Of a stretch of DNA of 64,000 nt, positions 52,773 through 61,725 are shown in pieces. The position numbers were made by a program, and so were the translations under genes. The stretch is from the NCBI RefSeq assembly GCF_003217495.1, contig NZ_QJSW01000008.1, forward strand, positions 201,952 through 265,951. The letters are read 5' to 3'. The notes under the pieces are model-generated. The model was not told the DNA's origin, ran no database searches, and saw only the letters and a list, made by a program, of their open reading frames with translations. Numbering within the stretch: the first letter of the stretch is position 1; each line of letters starts with the position of its first letter. The DNA comes from Paenibacillus barcinonensis (GTDB lineage Bacteria > Bacillota > Bacilli > Paenibacillales > Paenibacillaceae).

Positions 52773-54292
52773 CTGTGTTCCTCCTGACCAGCCATCCGCT
52801 GTTGGGCGGCCAGCCTCATAATATGCTGCTCGGTGGCCTCGGCTCCGTCCACAATGCCTGTAAGACGACCTTCGCTCATCACCATGATGCGGTCCGACAT
52901 GCCTAGCAGTTCAGGCATTTCCGAGCTAATCATAATAATGCTTTTGCCTTGACGGGCCAGTTCAATAATAATCGTATAAATTTCGAACTTGGCTCCGACG
53001 TCAATTCCCCGTGTAGGCTCATCCAGCAGCAAAATTTCCGGTTCAGTTAACAGCCAGCGAGCCAGCAGCACCTTCTGCTGATTACCGCCCGAAAGGTTGC
53101 GAATCAGCGTGTTAACCGAAGGTGTTTTGGTTCTGAACTTCTGCGTCTGCTCTTTTGCCTCTTCACGTCCCTTTTTTTCATCCAGCAGGCCAAGACGATT
53201 CTGATACCGACCCAGGCTGGCAATAATCGTGTTCTCATAGACGGACAACACCGGGAATATACCGGTCACTCGCCGCTCCTCGGTCAAGAGCGCTATATTA
53301 TGACGTTTCGCTGCGGCGGGCGAATTAATTTTCACCTTGCGTCCATGAATGGATATTGTGCCGGAAGCAAATCCGCGCAGGCCAAACAGCGACTCCATCA
53401 GCTCCGTACGCTGCGCTCCCACCAGACCGCCAATGCCTAACACTTCACCTTTACGCAAATTAAACGATACATCCCGAAACGAATTGGGCTGATTCGATGT
53501 CAGTCCTTCGGCCTGAAGAATGACTTCACCGGGTACATTGAGCCGTTCGGGGAAGCGTTCACTCAGATCACGACCAACCATCCGCGTAATGATGAGATCC
53601 GTGGTCAGATCAGCGGCATCCCAGGTTCCCACCACACATCCATCTCGCATGATGGTTACTTCATCCGAAATCGTTAAAATTTCCTCCATCTTGTGTGAAA
53701 TGTAGATAATCGACACACCGCGGCTACGCAGCTTGTTGATAATCGTGAACAGCTGCTCTACTTCCTTGCCCGTCAGCGAGGAGGTTGGTTCATCCATGAC
53801 AATGACTTTGGAATGAAACGAGACCGCTTTGGCAATTTCCATAGATTGAATTTTGGATACAGACAATGTCCCGGCCAATGCCTTCGGCTCAATATCCAGA
53901 TTCAAGTCCTGAAACAGCGTCTTAGTATCGGCATACATGCGCTTCTCATCAATCAGCAACCCCTTCATGGGGAAACGTCCCAGCCATATGTTCTCCATCA
54001 CAGGACGGTGCGGAACCGGATTCAGCTCCTGATGAATCATGGAAATTCCTTTCTCCAGAGCAACCTTGGAATTAGGAATGTCTGCATGCTTTCCTTCGAT
54101 ATGAATCGTGCCTGCATCGGCACGGTACATCCCGAACAAACATTTCATCAGGGTTGATTTGCCCGCTCCATTCTCGCCCATCAGCGCATGAACGGTTCCC
54201 GGCTTCACCTTCAGCGTCACTTCACTGAGTGCCTGCACCCCGGGAAAAGCCTTCGAAATTCCGTTCATCTCCAGCAGATAAGGTGACTGCAT
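52769..54292 (-). CDS. mglA: Sugar ABC transporter ATP-binding protein (MglA-type, two domains)
   Basis: 507 aa with two fused ATPase domains. First: GENGAGKSTLMK, Walker B VIVMDEPTSSL. Second: degenerate Walker A (GIGGLVGAQRTEL), signature LSGGNQQKVLLARWL and Walker B LLLDEPTRGIDVG. This is the RbsA/MglA arrangement. Sits between mglB and mglC and shares their operon. Confidence 0.95.
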   Translation of the reverse strand: MQSPYLLEMNGISKAFPGVQALSEVTLKVKPGTVHALMGENGAGKSTLMKCLFGMYRADAGTIHIEGKHADIPNSKVALEKGISMIHQELNPVPHRPVMENIWLGRFPMKGLLIDEKRMYADTKTLFQDLNLDIEPKALAGTLSVSKIQSMEIAKAVSFHSKVIVMDEPTSSLTGKEVEQLFTIINKLRSRGVSIIYISHKMEEILTISDEVTIMRDGCVVGTWDAADLTTDLIITRMVGRDLSERFPERLNVPGEVILQAEGLTSNQPNSFRDVSFNLRKGEVLGIGGLVGAQRTELMESLFGLRGFASGTISIHGRKVKINSPAAAKRHNIALLTEERRVTGIFPVLSVYENTIIASLGRYQNRLGLLDEKKGREEAKEQTQKFRTKTPSVNTLIRNLSGGNQQKVLLARWLLTEPEILLLDEPTRGIDVGAKFEIYTIIIELARQGKSIIMISSEMPELLGMSDRIMVMSEGRLTGIVDGAEATEQHIMRLAAQQRMAGQEEHR

Positions 54293-54367
54293 TTCATATT
54301 CTCCCCTTTCATCTGACCGGTCAAAAAGGGACGCTGCCCCAATGACATACGTCCCTCTCTGCTGCTA

Positions 54368-55444
54368 TTATTGGGCGTCGGCAATGTTGTCCTTCGTAAT
54401 TTTTTTGTAAGCAATCCAGACATACTTTCCGTCCGTAATATCAAATTTCGTATTTTCCTTGGTTGGCGTCTCACCCTTAGCCAGAACTGCTGCCAGAGCT
54501 ACCGTTGCCGCCCCTTGATTTTTCGCATCATTCAGCACAGTGCCAAGCATCGTGCCATCCTGCAATGCCTGAATTGCCGGAGCTGTAGCATCTACACCCA
54601 CGACCGGCATGGTTTTGCCATCCTTGAAGTATCCTGCTGCCTTCAAGGCTTCAATCGCACCAAGTGCCATGTCATCATTGTTCGCCAGCACGGCTTCAAT
54701 TTTGTCGCCATGGGAAGCGAGAAATGCCTGCATCTTCTCCTGCCCTTTCACCCGATCCCACATGGCTGTATCCTCGGCAAGGGCCTCCACCTCAATGCCT
54801 GCATCCTGAATCGCCTGAACAGAATATTTAGTACGCAGCTCGGCATCCTGGTGACCTGGCTCACCCTTCAGCATGACATATTGCAGCTTGCCATCACCGT
54901 TTTTGTCAGCCTCGGGATGAGCCTTCCAATAATCCACAATCAGCTGACCCGAGATCGTACCAGACTCTTCTGCTTTGGCACCGACATAATACACCTTATC
55001 CCACTTGTTCATATCTTCCGCCACAGGCTCACGGTTGAGGAAAACCACCGGAATATTGGCCGCTTTGGCCTTGTCGATAATGACTCCCGCTGCGGTCCGG
55101 TCTACCGGGTTTACCGCCATCGCATTGTATTTCTTGGATACAAACAGGTCCACCTTCTCATTCTGGGTCGGCTGTGCATTCTGGCTGTCTACGATATCAA
55201 GCGTAGCCACGCCCTCCGCTGCCGCAGTCATCGCGTTCCGTACACCCGTCATGAACGTATCATCAAATTTATAGATAGCAACCCCGATCTTCGGATTTTC
55301 AGTCTGGGCCCCGGCTTCTGTCTTGGTTCCGCTATCTGTTCCTTTGCTGCCGTTTCCACCTGCATCACTTCCCCCGTTGCCACATCCTGCCGCCACTGCC
55401 ATGCATACCGTCAGCAACAGCGTCATCCACGTTTTTTTCATCAT
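54368..55444 (-). CDS. mglB: D-galactose/glucose-binding lipoprotein
   Basis: 358 aa. Lipoprotein signal (LLLTVCMAVAAGCG, Cys at ~21) and a Gly/Ser-rich linker. The binding fold tracks E. coli MglB closely: IGVAIYKFDDTFM, DSQNAQPTQNEKVDLF, VVFLNREP, LKGEPGHQDAE, LAEDTAMWDR, NNDDMALGAIEAL, VVGVDATAPA and GTVLNDAKNQ. The Ca-binding loop DKNGDGKLQ is conserved. GGGGGAGG precedes the ATG. A cre-like site lies ~50 bp upstream, so it likely has its own promoter. Confidence 0.95.
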   Translation of the reverse strand: MMKKTWMTLLLTVCMAVAAGCGNGGSDAGGNGSKGTDSGTKTEAGAQTENPKIGVAIYKFDDTFMTGVRNAMTAAAEGVATLDIVDSQNAQPTQNEKVDLFVSKKYNAMAVNPVDRTAAGVIIDKAKAANIPVVFLNREPVAEDMNKWDKVYYVGAKAEESGTISGQLIVDYWKAHPEADKNGDGKLQYVMLKGEPGHQDAELRTKYSVQAIQDAGIEVEALAEDTAMWDRVKGQEKMQAFLASHGDKIEAVLANNDDMALGAIEALKAAGYFKDGKTMPVVGVDATAPAIQALQDGTMLGTVLNDAKNQGAATVALAAVLAKGETPTKENTKFDITDGKYVWIAYKKITKDNIADAQ

Positions 55445-55491
55445 CTGATGACCTCCCCCAAGTTCATTCGGCTTTACCGATGTCTCTATTA

Positions 55492-55505
55492 TGAAAGGGT
55501 TTACA
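55492..55505 (-). promoter_or_regulatory. cre-like site upstream of mglB
   Basis: TGTAAACCCTTTCA on the minus strand matches the cre pattern TGWAANCGNTNWCA at 13 of 14 positions, consistent with CcpA control of sugar uptake. Confidence 0.5.
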
Positions 55506-55632
55506 TTTAATTCGAATACAATATCTTCATCTGTTTTATCGAAATCCTCCTCAATTCATCTGTTCTATATAAGCACCTGAATTGAACTGAAAATTTTTAC
55601 ACAAGCCACTCCGATGACAGAATGTATGAGTT

Positions 55633-56817
55633 CTATTGCACAAAAGGAAATAACAGCTTCTGATTATCCATCCAGAACATATTGTCTGTGCTAACCACCT
55701 TGGTTTCGAGCACCACTCGGGCCTGAACCTGTTTATGCTGCAGCTTGGCAAAAGCCTGATTGATTCCCAGATATCCTGCACTGTAGCCGTTCTGTACAAT
55801 CAGTCGTTGAAAAACATCCTCCTGTAGCTGCTCCAGCTGCTGCTGCTCACTTCCAAATCCAACGATGCTGACCCGCCGACCTTCAGCCCTGCGACGATTC
55901 AGTTCATCGGCTGCACCGAGAGAAGCCTGCTCCTGAAGAGCAATCACTCCCTTTATCTCGGACTGATCCAGCTGCTGCTTGACGGCCTGCCAGCACGCCT
56001 CTCTATTGTTACAGACGGATTTGGGCGCCACCTCAATCGCCGGATAAGACATCAGCACTTCCCGAATGCCCTGTTCCCGATTGACCAGTCCGGCGCTCGT
56101 CGGGTCCGGCCCGACTAAAGCTACATGCCCTTGTCCTTGTAACAATTCGGCCATAGCCTCCCCCGCCTGACGCCCTGCTTCAAGATTATCCATCGAGATC
56201 ACGCTGGTAATGCCCTTGACAGGAAACTCATCATTTAACACAATGACCGGCACGATTCCTCCATCTGTGCTGGAGAGCTCTGCCTCCCGAACGATATCGC
56301 CCAGTGCCTGCTCGCTCAGCGGATCGACGAGTATGGCTGCCGCCCCCTGCTGCAACGCCAGGGCAGCAGCCTGCACCTGTGCCTGTTCACGCTCGCTGCG
56401 GGTCAGGCCCCGGCCAGCCGCGTCTGTCCTGTTAGCAAACGGTAGACCGACGGCATAGTCTGCGTTGGAAGAGGTATGCGAAGTGTCATCCACCGGATAC
56501 GCTTCAACAGTAATCAGCTGTGCGCCGCGTTCTTTGGCGGCTGCTTCAGCCCCCAGGCGAATCGCCTCCGCAAGTTCTCCTGTGCCAGCAGGAGTAATCA
56601 ATGCGATTCGCGCCGGTAATGCGGGTTTATCCGCTTCCGCAATGCCGCAGGCTGCACATATGAACAGGCAGCAGGCTGCGGCTGCGTGTAATAAGGCTTT
56701 GAATGGCCTGAATTCCGGGCATGCCGGAAGAGTTGCCTGGCTTTTTTTTGCCATATCACGAAGTGCTCTCTTGTTCGGTCTGATGTGTTGCACACGGTAG
56801 TTACTGCTGCCCTTCAT
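55633..56817 (-). CDS. Periplasmic-type sugar-binding protein acting as sensor partner of the adjacent kinase
   Basis: About 394 aa. A short basic N-terminus, hydrophobic signal/anchor (LLHAAAACCLFICAACG, possible lipid-attached Cys) and a LacI/RbsB-type binding fold (PARIALITPAGTGELAEAIRL, AAAILVDPLSEQALGDIV, GITSVISMDNLEAGRQAGEA, LIVQNGYSAGYLGINQAF). The start at 56817 lies inside the 3' end of the kinase gene (17-base overlap) with AAGGAGG upstream of it. Its position in the two-component operon, separate from mglB, suggests a sensor that presents sugar to the kinase, as in other Paenibacillus/Bacillus three-component systems. Confidence 0.85.
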   Translation of the reverse strand: MKGSSNYRVQHIRPNKRALRDMAKKSQATLPACPEFRPFKALLHAAAACCLFICAACGIAEADKPALPARIALITPAGTGELAEAIRLGAEAAAKERGAQLITVEAYPVDDTSHTSSNADYAVGLPFANRTDAAGRGLTRSEREQAQVQAAALALQQGAAAILVDPLSEQALGDIVREAELSSTDGGIVPVIVLNDEFPVKGITSVISMDNLEAGRQAGEAMAELLQGQGHVALVGPDPTSAGLVNREQGIREVLMSYPAIEVAPKSVCNNREACWQAVKQQLDQSEIKGVIALQEQASLGAADELNRRRAEGRRVSIVGFGSEQQQLEQLQEDVFQRLIVQNGYSAGYLGINQAFAKLQHKQVQARVVLETKVVSTDNMFWMDNQKLLFPFVQ

Positions 56818-58627
56818 TTGTCCCGTCCTCCTTCTCTGCTTGCTGAACCGGTATCCGAATCCATACCGTTGTGCCCTCCTCCAGCTCGCTGGCATACTTC
56901 AGACCATATCCCTCACCATAATAGAGACGGATGCGATCATGTACATTTCGTACAGCTACCCCTGAGCCCGCGCCGCTTTTCACAACTGGACGTCCGCTGA
57001 GCAGGGCCACCATCTGTTCCTCCGACATGCCTACACCGTTATCCGTAATGCGGAAAACCAGATCCTGCTCATCGCGCTGCACATCAATCTCAATGCTTCC
57101 CTCGTCCATGTGGTATTCGATACCATGCACAATGGCATTTTCGATCAACGGTTGCAGGATCAGCTTCAATGTCAAACTATCCAGCACCTGCTCATCTGCA
57201 CGAATGGTGAAGGTAAACTTATGCTTGAATCGCATCTGCTGAATGGTCAAGTAGTGGCGTGCATGCTCCAGCTCTTCCCTGACGGTAATGATCGTTTTGC
57301 CCTGACTGAGACTGATGCGGAATAATCGCGACAAGGACGTGATCATCGTGATGACCTCGTCATTGCGGCTCATGCCGACCATGCGAACCACAGAATTCAG
57401 CGTGTTGTAGAGAAAATGCGGATTAATCTGCGCCTGAAGCGCCTCCAGCTCCAGACGACGTTTCTGCTCCTGTTCATGGATGATCTCATCCATAAGCGTG
57501 CGAATTTTGTTCACCATCAGATTGAATCTGCGCGACAGTCGCTCAACTTCCAGCGGCCCCGTTGTTGGCAGCTCCACGCTGAAATCTCCACGCTCCACCG
57601 CCTTCATCTTGCGTTCCATCCGCCGAATCGGGCGGGTCAGACTGGAGGAGAGCAGGAGGGACACCACAATCACCAGCACCAGTACCACCACCAGCACACG
57701 AATCAAATATCCGTTCACTTCCTGACGGGTCGTCATGATCTCATCAAGATAAGCCACACCAACAATCTTCCAGCCGATATTGGCTACCGACTTTACGGTA
57801 TTCAGCCTCTTCTGACCCTCTGCTTCATCCTCGTAACTGCCTGTGGCTATCAGGGCTTGCTCGATATTTTCCTTTTTCAACCCCATATACATGAGCTGCT
57901 GCTGTGGATGGTACACGATATTGCCTGCACTTTCATCAATAATGTAGACGTACCCCCGCTGTCCCAGGCTGACCCGGCTGCTGATCTCATCCATTTGCTT
58001 GAAATTGATATCGACCAGCAGGATCACCTGCCGCTCCTGTCCGTTCTGCTTCACCGTCATGCCTTTGCTCATTGATACGACCCATTGATAAGGACCCGCG
58101 TACATATTCTGAATATGAGGCAAGGAGAAGCTCAGATGATTGGGTACACGCAGAGCCGATTGGAACCAGCCCTGCTGGGTTACATGTGCGCTGCGCTTCA
58201 GCTCGGCCGCCGGTCTGTTCTTTAGAAGCTGTCCGTTCGCATCAAGCAGCGTAATCGAGATAATATCCTCCCGGCTACTGAGCAGGGTATCCAGCTGTTT
58301 ATCCACCTGATCCCCTTCCCACGTCCCGTCCCTGAGCATATGCTCCTCGATGGCACGATACAGATGAGACATGCTTCGTACGTAATCCTCCAGGTTATAA
58401 CTGACCTGATCTACAATCTGTCTGGTAGAGAGCTCCGCACTGCGCTCCGCCGCCTGTGTAAACTTGTCATGTAACAGCACAGCCATAACCGTGAGCACCA
58501 GCACAATGAAAATGGAGAAGGACCACGTAATAATAGAACGAATGCTGCTAACCTTGGAGGATCGCAGATGTATACGAAGCTTGCGGGCGATCGTTTGACT
58601 ATGGTCCGTGAACGCTCTCCAGTTCAT
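56801..58627 (-). CDS. Sensor histidine kinase, YesM type
   Basis: 608 aa. Membrane helix (~residues 30-52), extracellular Cache/dCache region (LDTLLSSREDIISITLLDAN, FSLPHIQNMYAGPYQWVVS), second helix (~315-335, VLVVVLVLVIVVSLLLSSSL), HAMP (LTRPIRRMERKMKAVERGDF), then the His_kinase domain with QINPHFLYNTLNSV and an HATPase (LILQPLIENAIVHGIEYH, ITDNGVGMS). It overlaps the response regulator by 4 bases and the sensor binding protein by 17, so the three are translationally coupled. Input is likely the sugar carried by the mgl importer. Confidence 0.95.
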   Translation of the reverse strand: MNWRAFTDHSQTIARKLRIHLRSSKVSSIRSIITWSFSIFIVLVLTVMAVLLHDKFTQAAERSAELSTRQIVDQVSYNLEDYVRSMSHLYRAIEEHMLRDGTWEGDQVDKQLDTLLSSREDIISITLLDANGQLLKNRPAAELKRSAHVTQQGWFQSALRVPNHLSFSLPHIQNMYAGPYQWVVSMSKGMTVKQNGQERQVILLVDINFKQMDEISSRVSLGQRGYVYIIDESAGNIVYHPQQQLMYMGLKKENIEQALIATGSYEDEAEGQKRLNTVKSVANIGWKIVGVAYLDEIMTTRQEVNGYLIRVLVVVLVLVIVVSLLLSSSLTRPIRRMERKMKAVERGDFSVELPTTGPLEVERLSRRFNLMVNKIRTLMDEIIHEQEQKRRLELEALQAQINPHFLYNTLNSVVRMVGMSRNDEVITMITSLSRLFRISLSQGKTIITVREELEHARHYLTIQQMRFKHKFTFTIRADEQVLDSLTLKLILQPLIENAIVHGIEYHMDEGSIEIDVQRDEQDLVFRITDNGVGMSEEQMVALLSGRPVVKSGAGSGVAVRNVHDRIRLYYGEGYGLKYASELEEGTTVWIRIPVQQAEKEDGTNEGQQ

Positions 58628-60228
58628 TGAAGAGAGCCTCCAGAGGCTGTTGTCGCCTGTCTGCGGTATTCTTTAGGCGAGACCCCGACATGCTTTTTAA
58701 AACAAAAGCTGAAATAATTCGGTTCGGCAAACCCCACCCTCTCGGCAATCTGAAACGACTTCAGCTCGGTCGATCGGAGCAGCTCGCGTGCCTCATCCAT
58801 ACGAATCTGCATCAAATATTGCAGGAAGGTGAACTGCACCTCTTTTTTAAAAATGCTGCAAAAATACCCGGAGCTGATATGCAAATGAGCGCATACCTTC
58901 TGAATGGACAGCTCAGGATCGGCATAATGTTTCTTCGTAAAGGCAAGCGCCTGCTCCACAATATCCTTATAGACATGCTGCCGTCCGCTGGAAATGCGTT
59001 CTTGTACAAGCAGGCAGACCTCCCGCACCTTCTGCTGCGCCTCGGACAACCCCGGCAGTCGAAAGAGGTCCGTGTACAGCTGAAATCCCGCACCGAATAT
59101 ATCCTCCATCTCTTCACCTGAAGCCTGTGCAGCTTTCCAGACCGTTGTTAATACTTCAATTAGATACAGCTGGATATCACTTCGCCCATGCTCTACCGTA
59201 ATTTCCCGGAAAATGATCTGCAGCCCCTGCTCCAGCTCTGTCTGTGTCCCCGCCTTCAGACAGCGGGTTAACGTCTGCTGCTTCAGTTCATCAAAGCGCA
59301 GCTTACCCTCCGTCTGGCGCTCGACATCCGCAATGTAGATCAATGAGTCTGTTCCCGGGACAAGCCGATAATCCAGCGCCAGCAAAGCGTCTTCATAGGC
59401 GTGCTTCACTTCTGGCAACGTGTCTGCAAGACGGCTGGACCCAATCGTTGCCGGTACGCGCAAGTAGTGATGAATGCTGCGTACAACCTTCTCCAGTGCG
59501 TGCTGCTGCAGGTGCTCGCCTGCTGCCCCGCCGAGACGATCTATGAAGAGCAGCACCACCGTCTCCTGATGCATAAAGGCATATCCAGCCTTGTGATCAT
59601 CCCAGATCTCTGCGGCAATGTTCAGGGCAGCAAACAGCTTCAGCTCCGCATCCTCGGATGGATGCAGGCTCAAGACAGACACACCGTAACGCTCACCCAC
59701 CAGCTCAAGTCCGCACTGGCTTGCACGGTTTACAAAGTACTGCGCAGACTTCTGACGATGCAGCAGGGTCGCAATCAGGTCGGCCTGTAATAAGGGCAGG
59801 CTTGTGCGATAGTGCTCGCGCAGCTGCTGTACATCTTCACGTTCTGCAATCTCAGCCGCCATCTGGGCGCACAGTCTGGTGAGCAGCTCCGTAAGGTGTT
59901 TGGCCGAGAAGGGCTTCAATAGATATTCATCCACGCTGAGCGAGACAGCCTGACGAGCATAATCAAATTCATCATATCCCGTCAAAATAACCACCTTCAC
60001 GAGCGGATTCCGTTCTCTCAATCTTCGTGCAAGTTCCAGACCATCCATAAAAGGCATGCTAATATCCGTAATTACGATATCCGGCTCCACCCGTTCTGCC
60101 ATCTCCAGTGCCTCACGACCATTCTCAGCCAATCCTACGATGCGCAGATCCATGGCCTCCCAGTCCACTTCAACTATCAAGCCTTCGCGTTCATCCTGCT
60201 CATCGTCTACGAGAAGCACACGGTACAT
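58624..60228 (-). CDS. AraC-type response regulator, YesN type
   Basis: 534 aa. N-terminal receiver with acidic pocket DDE (8-10), phospho-Asp55 (VITDISMPFMDG) and Lys106-region (LLKPFSAKHL). The middle ~300 residues are the usual YesN linker. The C-terminal AraC double HTH is complete (LSIQKVCAHLHISSGYFCSI, LKSFQIAERVGFAEPNYFSF, KKHVGVSPKEYR). First gene of the six-gene minus-strand sugar locus, and likely activator of mglBAC. Confidence 0.96.
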   Translation of the reverse strand: MYRVLLVDDEQDEREGLIVEVDWEAMDLRIVGLAENGREALEMAERVEPDIVITDISMPFMDGLELARRLRERNPLVKVVILTGYDEFDYARQAVSLSVDEYLLKPFSAKHLTELLTRLCAQMAAEIAEREDVQQLREHYRTSLPLLQADLIATLLHRQKSAQYFVNRASQCGLELVGERYGVSVLSLHPSEDAELKLFAALNIAAEIWDDHKAGYAFMHQETVVLLFIDRLGGAAGEHLQQHALEKVVRSIHHYLRVPATIGSSRLADTLPEVKHAYEDALLALDYRLVPGTDSLIYIADVERQTEGKLRFDELKQQTLTRCLKAGTQTELEQGLQIIFREITVEHGRSDIQLYLIEVLTTVWKAAQASGEEMEDIFGAGFQLYTDLFRLPGLSEAQQKVREVCLLVQERISSGRQHVYKDIVEQALAFTKKHYADPELSIQKVCAHLHISSGYFCSIFKKEVQFTFLQYLMQIRMDEARELLRSTELKSFQIAERVGFAEPNYFSFCFKKHVGVSPKEYRRQATTASGGSLQ

Positions 60229-60420
60229 GCTTATTCCCCCTCTTATCTAGCCGTTACTATTCATGAGTACGATGCCGACACTCTGTGGGTAATGCACTGA
60301 TGTCCTCTCCCGAATCGAACTACCTCTCTCGGAAACTGGGCTATATCCCCTCGGGCAGAAAATGTACGGACATTCCATCAAGCAAGGTTTCCAACATAAT
60401 ATACAATAAAAACTCATCCA

Positions 60421-60434
60421 TGTAACCGCTTTCT
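60421..60434. promoter_or_regulatory. cre-like site upstream of the two-component operon
   Basis: TGTAACCGCTTTCT matches the cre pattern at 13 of 14 positions, about 190 bp before the response-regulator start. The surrounding 60229-60535 holds no gene. Confidence 0.45.
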
Positions 60435-60535
60435 TAAATAAGCATTTAGATATGCCTCTGCGGGCTCTTTAGACGCGCCCCACAAGAGATAACACGTTCC
60501 CTCCGAGCGCTGTTTCTAGAAAAATGATTCAAAAA

Positions 60536-60564
60536 TTGACTTAAATTGGTACGTGTGTTATGAT
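60536..60564 (+). promoter_or_regulatory. Strong vegetative promoter of the cold shock gene
   Basis: TTGACT (60536-60541), 17-bp spacer, TATGAT (60559-60564). Predicted transcript start near 60571. Confidence 0.8.
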
Positions 60565-60570
60565 GATATA

Positions 60571-60687
60571 GGTCGATACATTAGTGGACATTACGTCGGC
60601 GGTTTAACCACCGTATAGACACAAGGCATAGGGTTATGCCGTTCATACCGATGATCGTACAAAACTTATTATTTTTGGAGGAATCAC
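60571..60687 (+). promoter_or_regulatory. Long structured 5' leader of the cold shock gene
   Basis: About 117 nt of leader with hairpins CGGCGGT/ACCACCG and GGCATA/TATGCC before the GGAGG ribosome binding site. Long, folded leaders are characteristic of csp genes and mediate temperature-dependent translation and stability. Confidence 0.6.
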
Positions 60688-60888
60688 ATGCAAACAGGTA
60701 CAGTAAAATGGTTCAACGCGGACAAAGGATTTGGCTTCATCGAAACTGAAGAAGGAACTGACGTATTCGTTCACTTCAGCGCCATTCAAGGTGATGGTTA
60801 CAAAACGTTGGACGAAGGACAACGTGTCGAGTTTGAAGTAACTCAAGGTAACCGTGGACCACAAGCGGAGAACGTTACTAAACTGTAA
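60688..60888 (+). CDS. cspB: Cold shock protein, CspA/CspB family
   Basis: 66-aa single-stranded nucleic-acid-binding chaperone. The RNP1 motif KGFGFIE and RNP2 motif DVFVHFS are intact, and the whole length ([20 protein letters not shown] to NVTKL) is a typical Csp. GGAGG lies 8 nt before the ATG. A strong promoter and a terminator frame it as a single-gene unit. Which csp paralogue it is cannot be told. Confidence 0.97.
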   Translation: MQTGTVKWFNADKGFGFIETEEGTDVFVHFSAIQGDGYKTLDEGQRVEFEVTQGNRGPQAENVTKL

Positions 60889-60895
60889 TTGATAC

Positions 60896-60925
60896 GGGGG
60901 CTGCTTCGGCAGCCCTTTATTTATT
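60896..60925 (+). terminator. Intrinsic terminator of the cold shock gene
   Basis: GGGCTGC-TTCG-GCAGCCC with a UUCG tetraloop, then TTTATTTATT. Confidence 0.93.
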
Positions 60926-60933
60926 CCCGCTAA

Positions 60934-61125
60934 TTGCTATACAATCACAGAAATGAGGTTTATATTCCAACAGAACACTTTAATTCTAATGAACATGTTG
61001 TATTTTCCACGGTTGACGATATCATTAACTTCTACTCACCTCAGCAAACGAGCACCGATAACACCAAAGCTCACTCGCATGCGGCAGATGCATTAGAACA
61101 GACAGACCACACTGCCGAACGTTAA
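60934..61125 (+). CDS. Possible small acidic protein
   Basis: 63 codons from TTG 60934. The sequence (VYIPTEHFNSNEHVVFSTVD, then a polar His/Asp/Ser-rich tail) has protein-like composition, but there is no ribosome binding site and it follows the cold shock terminator closely. Probably non-coding or a remnant; listed for completeness. Confidence 0.25.
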   Translation: MLYNHRNEVYIPTEHFNSNEHVVFSTVDDIINFYSPQQTSTDNTKAHSHAADALEQTDHTAER

Positions 61126-61160
61126 CCACGAAACTATAACAGCCTATCCGACTAAGCAAA

Positions 61161-61192
61161 AGGCCCTGCACCGCTTGAACGGTACAGGGCCT
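61161..61192. terminator. Hairpin terminator, stronger on the minus strand
   Basis: AGGCCCTGCACCG pairs with CGGTACAGGGCCT (one mismatch), 6-base loop; TTTT follows on the minus strand, GATTTG on the plus. Confidence 0.7.
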
Positions 61193-61203
61193 GATTTGTA
61201 TTC

Positions 61204-61340
61204 TTATTTGACATAACCATTACGAATCGCAAAAACAACCGCCTGCCTGCGATCCTCCACCTGAAGCTTCTGCAAAATACGATCTACATAACTCTTTACT
61301 GTGCTTAGGGCAGAGGACAAATCATTAGTGCATCTACCAT
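61204..61340 (-). pseudogene. Remnant of a LuxR/NarL-type response regulator C-terminus
   Basis: The minus strand reads STVKSYVDRILQKLQVEDRR then QAVVFAIRNGYVK and a stop at 61204. This is the recognition helix and last helix of a LuxR-type HTH. Going upstream the match dissolves (DLSSAL) after about 45 codons and no receiver domain or start is present in the 400 bases before the chemotaxis gene. It ends just before the terminator at 61161-61192, which presumably belonged to it. Confidence 0.75.
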
Positions 61341-61725
61341 TGAGCCTCACGCAGAGCCTCACGCACAATTTGGATGCGGCATGCTAAGGAATGATATATC
61401 CCTCAAACACTCATACATATGAAATAACCGACGAAAATAACGAAAAGTAATTCTATAGTTATGGTTCAAAGGTCCTATTTTATTTAGGATATCTAACATT
61501 AATATGTCGAAATAACGATATAAATGAAGAGTAGAACTTACCTGGATTTCATATACGTGAATAGTAAGATCATCATCGTTTGGAATTTGTAATCGTTTTT
61601 CATTAGTTTCATTAAAGAAGCTCTATGAGATTAAAGATGTCCCTCACTTTAATTGTAACAACATGCGCAGCGTATACGATGTCCAGGTGAAGTCCTTTTT
61701 AATTTTACAGGAGGAGTGAACTACC
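61341..61725. other. AT-rich gap before the chemotaxis receptor
   Basis: No ORF or family match seen. It should contain the promoter of the chemotaxis receptor; a sigma-D-type promoter could not be identified with confidence. Confidence 0.4.

Noticed and set aside
54371..55510. 379-codon plus-strand frame opposite mglB
   Set aside because: Antisense shadow; mglB has the conserved motifs, lipobox and ribosome binding site.
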